Assembly (NCBI GenBank): GCA_030612185.1
Contig: JAUWOI010000343.1
Span: 1 to 5,267 of the forward strand
Direction of reading: 5' to 3'
DNA from: Anaerolineae bacterium
GTDB taxonomy: Bacteria; Chloroflexota; Anaerolineae; B4-G1
DNA: 5,267 nt
Shown here: one piece after another, positions 1 to 5,267 of the stretch
Layout: every line of letters starts with the position of its first letter
Numbering within the stretch: position 1 is the stretch's first letter
The notes under the pieces: generated by a model
What the model was told of the DNA's origin: nothing
The model's database searches: none
What the model saw: only the letters and a program-made list of their open reading frames with translations
Made by a program: the position numbers and the translations under genes

Positions 1-564
1 GCGGCTGCCCCACCCGCAGTGCCGGAATATATAGAGGCACCACCCATTGTTGAGCTTCCAGTAGCGGAGGAAGCCACACCGATGGAGGAGGTTGCACCAC
101 CCGCAGTGCCGGAAGAGATAGAAGCACCGCCCACAGTTGAGATTCCAGTAGCGGAGGAAGCCCCACCGGTGGAGGAGGCTGCACCACCCGCAGTGCCGGA
201 AGAGATAGAGGCACCACCCGTGGTCGAGGAAGCGCCGGAAGTTCCCACTGTCGAGGCCCCTGCCGAGCCATTCGCCGCCGAGCGAGATTACCTGCAGGAG
301 CATCCACGCGATTACGAAGCCTGGCTAACACTGGCACGGGCGCTGTGGCAGGCCGATGAACGGGAAGAAGCACTAGAGGCCTATGGCCGTGTGATCCGCA
401 CTGGCAAGTTTCTGGAGAGCGCAATCACGGCCCTGGAGGAATACGTGGAGCAGCGGCCCGACGCCAACACACAGCGGGTACTGGGTGACGCCTACATGAA
501 AGACGATCGGCTGCAGGAGGCACTGGACATGTACCGTCGGGCACTGGAGAACCTGGAAACCTAG
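1..564 (+). CDS. TPR protein with Pro/Glu-rich tandem repeats (3' part, start off window)
   Basis: The frame is open from base 1 and ends at TAG 562-564, so this is the C-terminal 187 residues of a longer protein. The GTG at 19 lies inside a repeat and is not a credible start. Two regions are visible. Codons 2 to about 80 are a low-complexity, acidic, proline-rich stretch built on a 29-residue repeat (APPAVPEEIEAPP type), probably extended and disordered. From about codon 93 it turns helical, with two TPR-like units: one around EAWLTLARALWQADEREEAL, and one around the VLGDAYMKDDRLQEALDMYR stretch, both with the usual W/L-G-A-Y-A spacing. TPR domains bind partner proteins; the partner cannot be told from this sequence. 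No membrane segment is seen in this part. It ends 8 nt before ndk, so the two are probably co-transcribed. The TPR call is good; a specific function is unknown. Confidence 0.85.
   Translation, partial: AAAPPAVPEYIEAPPIVELPVAEEATPMEEVAPPAVPEEIEAPPTVEIPVAEEAPPVEEAAPPAVPEEIEAPPVVEEAPEVPTVEAPAEPFAAERDYLQEHPRDYEAWLTLARALWQADEREEALEAYGRVIRTGKFLESAITALEEYVEQRPDANTQRVLGDAYMKDDRLQEALDMYRRALENLET
4..228 (+). repeat. 87-bp in-frame tandem repeat, about 2.6 units
   Basis: Units begin at 4, 91 and 178, each opening with GCT or GTT followed by GC(A/C)CCACCCGCAGTGCCGGAA. The first two are complete at 87 bp (29 codons). The third diverges after about 50 bp. DNA identity between units is very high, including third positions, which points to recent duplication rather than old protein repeats. 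More units may lie upstream of the window. They encode the acidic, proline-rich spacer in front of the TPR region. Confidence 0.85.
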
Positions 565-572
565 GGGGAAAC

Positions 573-1022
573 TTGGAGCACACGCTAGTTATCATAAAGC
601 CTGACGCTGTGCAGCGTGGGATCATCGGAGAGATTATCACCCGCTTCGAGCGACGAGGGCTGCGCATCGCAGCGCTGAAACTGATACACATAAACGAATC
701 GCTGGCCCGACGCCATTATGCGGTCCACGAAGGGAAATCCTTCTACGAGCCGCTGATCCGCTACATCACTTCCAGCCCGGTCGTGGTGATGGTGTTGGAG
801 GGAAACAATGCCATCGAGATCGCACGGCGCACGATGGGGGCGACCAAGCCAGCCGAGGCGGCCCCTGGTACCATCCGCGCCGACTTCAGCCTGGAGGTCG
901 GGCGCAACCTGGTGCACGGCTCCGACGGGCCGGAGACGGCAGCCTTCGAGATACCGCTCTTCTTCACCGAGGACGAGATTCTCTCCTACGAGCGGGACAC
1001 TGACCGCTGGATATTTGAGTAG
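573..1022 (+). CDS. ndk: Nucleoside diphosphate kinase
   Basis: This enzyme moves the gamma phosphate from ATP to other (deoxy)nucleoside diphosphates through a phosphohistidine intermediate, balancing NTP and dNTP pools in the cytoplasm. The 149 residues match the usual bacterial length. The family landmarks are all present: K9 in IIKPDAVQRG, Y49 in the HYAVH segment, R86, T91 and R102 for phosphate binding, N112, and the catalytic H115 in NLVHGSDGPETAAFEI, with E126 behind it. The start is TTG at 573, since the family N-terminus (M-E-x-T-L-V-I-I-K-P) begins exactly there. An AGGGGG tract at 563-568, overlapping the stop of the preceding gene, sits 4 nt upstream as a slightly close ribosome binding site. 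The gene lies 8 nt after the TPR gene and 27 nt before the SPFH gene. Its stop region carries a small duplication. The identification is secure. Confidence 0.97.
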   Translation: MEHTLVIIKPDAVQRGIIGEIITRFERRGLRIAALKLIHINESLARRHYAVHEGKSFYEPLIRYITSSPVVVMVLEGNNAIEIARRTMGATKPAEAAPGTIRADFSLEVGRNLVHGSDGPETAAFEIPLFFTEDEILSYERDTDRWIFE

Positions 1023-1036
1023 TAATTTGAGTAGTA
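1013..1036 (+). repeat. 12-bp tandem duplication over the ndk stop codon
   Basis: ATTTGAGTAGTA occurs twice in perfect tandem, at 1013-1024 and 1025-1036. The first copy holds the last ndk codons and the TAG stop. Because the unit is 12 bp the frame is kept, so ndk is followed in frame by TAG, TAA, then TTT GAG and again TAG, TAA. It adds only spacer between ndk and the next ribosome binding site. Confidence 0.9.
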
Positions 1037-1043
1037 AAGGAGG
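1036..1043 (+). promoter_or_regulatory. Strong Shine-Dalgarno for the SPFH gene
   Basis: AAAGGAGG is a near-perfect match to the anti-Shine-Dalgarno sequence, ending 6 nt before the ATG at 1050. It decides for that ATG over the in-frame ATG three codons later at 1059, and suggests stronger translation than for ndk. Confidence 0.85.
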
Positions 1044-1049
1044 AACAGA

Positions 1050-2048
1050 ATGACACGCATGGGAACGAAAGGAAGCGAAACAACGCAGTGGAAAATACCG
1101 GCGACGATAGTCGTGGTGGTGGCCGTGTTCATTTTCGGCGTGATCGTGGTTGGGCTAGCCTACACCCCCGTCGAACACGGAACAGTGGCGTTGGTCACCC
1201 GCTTCGGAGGACTGACGGGATCGGTCTTTGAACCCGGTCTTCACTGGCGCACCCCGTTCATTGACCAGATAGTGGTCATTCCCACAGTCGTCCAGTCGTA
1301 TGAAACCAGTGACGACCCAGGGGCATCCAACGCCGATTACCGAGACTATCCTGTGACTGCCCAAACTGTAGATGGCCAGCAAATCAGCATCAAATACACT
1401 GTGCTGTTCCGCCTACCGTCCAGGGAAACCGCTGATATTGTGCAAAGAGTCGGCCGCCTGCCAGAGGTCGTAGAAAACGTCGTGAAGGCACATTCCAGAA
1501 ACCTGGCCCGTTTGTGGGCCCAAAGTCACACCGCCGAGGACCTGTACAGTGGCGATGGTATCTTCACCTATCAAGATGCGGTGCGGGATACGCTGGAGCA
1601 GGAGTTCGAGAAGTACGGCGTCCTTCTCGATGACTTTCTCGTGCGAAAGATTGATTTCGATCCGGATTACATCGCGGCGATTGAACAGCAACAGATCGCC
1701 CAGGAGGCCATCGAAACCGCCAAGTACCAGTCCGACGCCGCCGAATATGAGAAAGAGCGGCAGATACGCCTGGCGGAAGCAGAAGCCGAGCGGGTCAAAC
1801 TACTGGCGGGGGCAGATGCAGAACGCCAGCGCCTTTTGGCGGACTCCGAAGCCTATAGCATCGAGGCACGTGGCAAGACGCTGCAAGAGTTCCCGGAAGT
1901 TGTCCAGTGGGAATTTGTCCGCAATCTCCAAAACATCCAGTGGGGCATCTTGCCGAGCGAGGGGCTCACGCCACTTATACCCATACCCTCTTTCGAGGGC
2001 CAGGAAGCGATACCAGCCCCACCTGAACTACCGGGCGAGGGCGACTGA
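1050..2048 (+). CDS. SPFH/band-7 (prohibitin-like) membrane protein
   Basis: This is a 332-residue protein of the SPFH (stomatin, prohibitin, flotillin, HflK/C) family, whose members form large ring or cage assemblies on membranes and often control membrane proteases or lipid microdomains. Residues about 16-38 form one hydrophobic transmembrane anchor after a short basic N-terminus. The band-7 domain follows at about 39-200: the GTVALVTRFGG opening, PGLHWRTPFID, and the typical T-x-D-G-Q-x-I-x-I-x-Y strand at 106-116. Residues about 205-265 are a Glu/Ala/Arg-rich coiled coil with the usual A-E-A-E-A-E-R pattern. The last 30 residues are a proline-rich acidic tail. This order and length look more like prohibitin than the HflK/HflC pair. 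No NfeD-type partner or FtsH-like protease lies next to it in the window. The family is certain; the partner and exact role are not. Confidence 0.93.
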   Translation: MTRMGTKGSETTQWKIPATIVVVVAVFIFGVIVVGLAYTPVEHGTVALVTRFGGLTGSVFEPGLHWRTPFIDQIVVIPTVVQSYETSDDPGASNADYRDYPVTAQTVDGQQISIKYTVLFRLPSRETADIVQRVGRLPEVVENVVKAHSRNLARLWAQSHTAEDLYSGDGIFTYQDAVRDTLEQEFEKYGVLLDDFLVRKIDFDPDYIAAIEQQQIAQEAIETAKYQSDAAEYEKERQIRLAEAEAERVKLLAGADAERQRLLADSEAYSIEARGKTLQEFPEVVQWEFVRNLQNIQWGILPSEGLTPLIPIPSFEGQEAIPAPPELPGEGD

Positions 2049-2070
2049 GACAGATGGGCACACACAGAAC

Positions 2071-2097
2071 AACAGGGGCGCTGTAAGCGCCCCTGTT
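2071..2097. terminator. Perfect hairpin between convergent genes, likely bidirectional terminator
   Basis: AACAGGGGCGCT (2071-2082), loop GTA (2083-2085), AGCGCCCCTGTT (2086-2097): a perfect 12-bp GC-rich stem with a 3-nt loop. It sits in the 62-nt gap between the SPFH stop (2048) and the rsfS stop (2111), the place expected for a shared terminator. The T tracts are poor: GTTAGCCC on the + side, while the - side continues TTGTTCTGTGTGTG, which is somewhat better. Intrinsic termination is therefore likely but not certain. Because it is symmetric it could serve both blocks. Confidence 0.75.
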
Positions 2098-2110
2098 AGC
2101 CCAACGTAAA

Positions 2111-2469
2111 TCACAACATCCGCACCACGATGCGCCCATCCCGCCACAACCTCTCCAGGGCGTAGTAAGTCCGCACCTCCGGTGCAAACAGGTGAACCAC
2201 TACATCGCCGTAGTCCACCAAAATCCACCCGGCAGCGGATTCCCCCTCGACGTGCAACGGCCTGACATCGAACGCCTGCTTCGTCTCCTGTTTGATACCT
2301 TCGACGATCGCCTTTGCTTGCCGCTCGCTGGTGGCGCTGCCGATCACGAAGTAATCGGCCAGGATAGAGACATCCCGAATATCGAGCAACAACACATCTT
2401 CACCCTTCTTATCGGCGATCACCTCCACAATGTGTCGGGCCAACTCCAATGAATCCAGTGCTGCACCTC

Positions 2470-2476
<7 letters not shown>
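2111..2476 (-). CDS. rsfS: Ribosomal silencing factor RsfS (Iojap/YbeB family)
   Basis: RsfS binds ribosomal protein uL14 on the 50S subunit and blocks joining with 30S, damping translation under starvation. The 121 residues (from the ATG at 2476) fit the family's small size. The hallmarks are present: ADKKGEDVLLLDIRDVS, LADYFVIGSATSERQAKAI, and the C-terminal EGESAAGWILVDYGDVVVHLF with VRTYYALERLW. The start is uncertain. The ATG overlaps the asparaginase stop (ATGGTAG) and has only a GAGG about 10 nt upstream. A far stronger AGGAGGT lies inside this reading and sits 6 nt before a CTG at 2458, which would give L-D-S-L-E-L-A-R, close to the usual family N-terminus, and a 115-residue protein. 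It is the last gene of the minus-strand block, after asparaginase instead of the common nadD neighbour. Confidence 0.95.
2465..2471 (-). promoter_or_regulatory. Shine-Dalgarno overlapping the asparaginase stop
   Basis: On the minus strand TAGGAGGT (2472-2465) joins the asparaginase stop TAG to a consensus AGGAGGT. It lies downstream of the rsfS ATG at 2476 and 6 nt before a CTG at 2458-2456, so it argues for a CTG start or for reinitiation by ribosomes that have just ended asparaginase. Confidence 0.6.
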
Positions 2477-3477
<1,001 letters not shown>

Positions 3478-3483
3478 GTGACT

Positions 3484-3488
3484 TCCTC
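3484..3488 (-). promoter_or_regulatory. Shine-Dalgarno for the asparaginase TTG start
   Basis: GAGGA within AAAGAGGAAG on the minus strand ends 6 nt before the TTG at 3477-3475, in the 30-nt gap after the phosphoesterase stop. It is the main support for starting asparaginase upstream of the heptamer array. Confidence 0.65.
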
Positions 3489-3507
3489 TTTCCCTGCACG
3501 GAGCAGG

Positions 3508-4434
3508 TCATTGCTTACTTCCTGCAGCCCCCTCCCAATCGAAAGTGGCTACCGCGTGCTCCCAGATAGCATCTGGAACGACGTCGCAATCCTCGAATCC
3601 AGCCCCGGCAGCCAACTTGTAGACATACGAGACAAAATGACCCGCAACGTTCTGGCCCGTTTCTATGGTAAGTAGACATGCCCAAGCAAAGGCACCCCCT
3701 ACCGCTAACAGGCCGCTTTCACAAAAGGCTGCACATATCCGGTCAAGGTCGTAGGGCACCACCTGATGCTCTGCCTGCCAGTGACCATCCCGCCAGGTCA
3801 GCAGCGCGTACTGAGCGCACACGTCACCATTCAGCGGTCCGCACACCGCACCTGGATTGAGAGCAAGCCGGCCATCCTGCTCTTGCTTCCACGGAATATG
3901 TGTATGTCCGCACACCAATACCGGCTCGGCGATCTGTTCAAATGCCACGCCCAGATTGTCCGGATTTTGATCCAGTGATAGAAACCCTGCCTTTCTGAAC
4001 CAATACAGTTTAGCGGGGTCGCGATCTGGGAAGAGTCGGCCTGATGGTCCCTGCGGAGAACCATGCACCACACGGATTGGCGCGGTGCCATCTAGGGCAA
4101 CTACACACTGTTCTGGAAGCGATGTGATAAGGTCCAGCGACGACTTATCGAGGCGATGATACGTCCAGCGCAGAACGACCCACTGGTAACTCACCCGCCA
4201 AGCGTCTGGGACCTCCCCCGCGTCATAGGCTAAGAAGTAGTTCTCATTATTGCCTCGAATCATCCAGGTGCGCAGCGAGCGCAGCAAACGAAGCACTTCA
4301 ACTGGTTGTGGCCCGCCGCCGATCAAATCACCGGCAACGATGATACCATCCACGTTATACTGTTGCACATCTGCCAACACTGCCTCCAGTGCAGGCAGAT
4401 TGCCGTGAACATCAGCCAAAACCGCCAGACGCAT
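3508..4434 (-). CDS. Calcineurin-like metallophosphoesterase with C-terminal extension
   Basis: This is a binuclear-metal phosphoesterase of the calcineurin-like fold (YfcE/MJ0936-like group), 308 residues. The motifs appear in order: D8-x-H10 in LADVHGN, D36 in VAGDLIGGGP, N62 in RGNNE, H124 in VVHGSP, and H177-x-H179 in VCGHTHIP, followed by LNPGAV. The third motif is GNNE in place of the classical GNH(D/E). The usual catalytic histidine is thus Asn63, as in single-domain relatives with GNCD. After the core (about residue 228) comes an 80-residue extension with no motif I recognise. The substrate is unknown; family members act on cyclic nucleotides, phosphodiesters or phosphoproteins. I start at ATG 4434, not the TTG two codons earlier, because MRLAVLADVHGN is the family N-terminus and GGGAG lies 6 nt before that ATG. 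Its leader and ribosome binding site are made by a heptamer array. It sits between smc (79-nt gap) and asparaginase (30-nt gap). Confidence 0.9.
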   Translation of the reverse strand: MRLAVLADVHGNLPALEAVLADVQQYNVDGIIVAGDLIGGGPQPVEVLRLLRSLRTWMIRGNNENYFLAYDAGEVPDAWRVSYQWVVLRWTYHRLDKSSLDLITSLPEQCVVALDGTAPIRVVHGSPQGPSGRLFPDRDPAKLYWFRKAGFLSLDQNPDNLGVAFEQIAEPVLVCGHTHIPWKQEQDGRLALNPGAVCGPLNGDVCAQYALLTWRDGHWQAEHQVVPYDLDRICAAFCESGLLAVGGAFAWACLLTIETGQNVAGHFVSYVYKLAAGAGFEDCDVVPDAIWEHAVATFDWEGAAGSKQ

Positions 4435-4537
4435 CTCCAACTCCCTACTCCCTACTCCCTACTCCCTACTCCCTACTTCTGCTCTCTACTCTCTACCCTC
4501 TACTCTCTATTCTCTATTCTCTATTCTCCAGTCTCTG
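4434..4537 (-). repeat. Heptanucleotide array between smc and the phosphoesterase
   Basis: On the + strand: TCTCCAA (4434-4440), five perfect CTCCCTA units (4441-4475), a 6-nt break CTTCTG, then CTCTCTA (4482, 4489), CCCTCTA (4496), CTCTCTA (4503), TTCTCTA (4510, 4517), TTCTCCA (4524) and a decayed GTCTCTG (4531). The period is 7 throughout, with gradual change of unit sequence along the array. On the mRNA strand it is nearly pure purine. It covers the last codons and TAG stop of smc, the whole 79-nt gap, and reaches the start codon of the phosphoesterase. Confidence 0.92.
4441..4473 (-). promoter_or_regulatory. G-quadruplex pattern overlapping the phosphoesterase ribosome binding site
   Basis: On the minus (mRNA) strand five GGG runs are spaced by AGTA: complements of CCC at 4471-4473, 4464-4466, 4457-4459, 4450-4452 and 4443-4445. 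Four suffice for the canonical G3-N(1-7) quadruplex rule. The last run, as GGGAG (4445-4441), lies 6 nt before the ATG at 4434 and is the best Shine-Dalgarno for the gene. Folding could hide the site, but five equal runs would let a quadruplex form while leaving the last one free. The pattern is seen; the folding is inferred. Confidence 0.55.
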
Positions 4538-5267
4538 CTCCAGTTTGAGCGACACCACCTGCGAAACCCCATCCGCCCCCATTGAGACGCCGTAGATGGT
4601 GTCGGCGGTCTCAATAGTGACCCGGTTGTGGGTGATGACGATGAACTGGCTCCGCTGCGCCAACTCCTCCAGCAGCGCGCGGAAGCGGCCCACGTTCGCC
4701 TCGTCGAGCATCGCGTCCACCTCGTCGAGCACGCAGAACGGGGCTTGATGGACGTGGAGGAGGGCGAACAGGAGCGCGGCCGCAGTCAAAGCCCGCTCAC
4801 CGCCGGAGAGGAGCGCCAACCGCTGCGCACGCTTGCCTGGAGGCCGGGCAACGATGTCCACGCCGGTGTTCATCAAGTCTCCGGGGTCGGTCAACTCCAG
4901 CCGCGCTGTGCCGCCGTTGAAGAGAGCCGGGAACGTCTCGGAGAACCTTACCGCCACCGCATCGAAGGTCTCCCGGAAGGCGGTCTCCATCAGTTCATCC
5001 AATTCGGCCAGCACCTGGCGCAGTCGGGCCGAGGCGGTCTCCAGGTCAGCCGATTGCTCGGTGAGGAAAGAATGCCGCTCCTGGGCCTCGGCATATTCGT
5101 CAGGGGCATTGGGGTTGACCGACCCCAACCGGCGGAGGCGGGTCTTGAGACGCCGGATCTCATCCTCTAACCCTTCGGGCAGTTCTTCAACGATGGGGAG
5201 TTGAGAGACCAACGGTCGCAGCGGCAACGGAGTCTGTGCCGTGATACTCTCCGCCAATTCCAGTTCG
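4514..5267 (-). CDS. smc: SMC chromosome condensation ATPase, C-terminal part (5' end off window)
   Basis: SMC is the long coiled-coil ATPase of bacterial condensin that, with ScpA and ScpB, compacts and separates the chromosome. The frame stays open through the right edge, so only about 250 C-terminal residues are seen; the TTG at 5257 is internal. From the N side: the end of the coiled coil, then the conserved [20 protein letters not shown] turn, a helical stretch, and the C-terminal ATPase half. The latter has [16 protein letters not shown], the ABC signature [18 protein letters not shown] (SGGER encoded at 4807-4793), the Walker B and D-loop [15 protein letters not shown] (around 4726-4685), and the switch histidine in FIVITHN. 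It ends close after the family's usual end, with an extra EQRLENRE tail. That tail and the TAG stop are written in the heptamer array that follows. The identification is secure; MukB or Rad50 do not fit the signature sequences. Confidence 0.96.
   Translation of the reverse strand, partial: ELELAESITAQTPLPLRPLVSQLPIVEELPEGLEDEIRRLKTRLRRLGSVNPNAPDEYAEAQERHSFLTEQSADLETASARLRQVLAELDELMETAFRETFDAVAVRFSETFPALFNGGTARLELTDPGDLMNTGVDIVARPPGKRAQRLALLSGGERALTAAALLFALLHVHQAPFCVLDEVDAMLDEANVGRFRALLEELAQRSQFIVITHNRVTIETADTIYGVSMGADGVSQVVSLKLEQRLENRE

Noticed and set aside
3493..3507. Small inverted repeat CCTGC-N5-GCAGG between phosphoesterase and asparaginase
   Set aside because: A 5-bp stem with no T tract after it is too weak to call a terminator or attenuator.
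4628..5170. A 180-codon + strand open frame opposite smc
   Set aside because: It is antisense to the conserved SMC ATPase domain and shows no motif of its own.

Overview
The window is ordinary-looking bacterial chromosome: densely packed, moderately high GC (estimated by eye, not counted), with short gaps and several non-ATG starts. It holds seven protein-coding genes in two convergent blocks. Five are complete and two run off the ends. I see no RNA gene, CRISPR array, insertion sequence or integrase. The proteins and the heptanucleotide arrays at gene boundaries would suit a Chloroflexota (Anaerolineae-like) genome, but this is a low-confidence inference and no gene here fixes the phylum.

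Left block (+ strand, 1-2048): the 3' part of a Pro/Glu-rich protein ending in TPR helices, then nucleoside diphosphate kinase (ndk, TTG start), then a membrane-anchored SPFH/band-7 protein. Gaps are 8 and 27 nt, so the three are probably co-transcribed. A perfect 12-bp hairpin (2071-2097) lies in the 62-nt gap between the blocks and could end transcription from both sides.

Right block (- strand, 5267 down to 2111), in transcription order: the C-terminal part of the chromosome condensation ATPase SMC, a calcineurin-like metallophosphoesterase, an L-asparaginase (TTG start), and the ribosomal silencing factor RsfS. Gaps are 79 nt, 30 nt and a short overlap, so this also looks like one transcription unit. 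The functions (chromosome organisation, phosphoester hydrolysis, asparagine breakdown, ribosome silencing) are housekeeping jobs with no obvious common pathway.

The unusual part is two arrays of 7-bp repeats at gene boundaries in the right block. One (4434-4537) supplies the SMC stop codon, the 5' leader of the phosphoesterase and its ribosome binding site, and contains a canonical G-quadruplex pattern on the mRNA strand. The other (3421-3470) appears to be translated as the N-terminus of asparaginase, where a change of one repeat unit would shift the frame. No obviously new defence or mobile system is visible.
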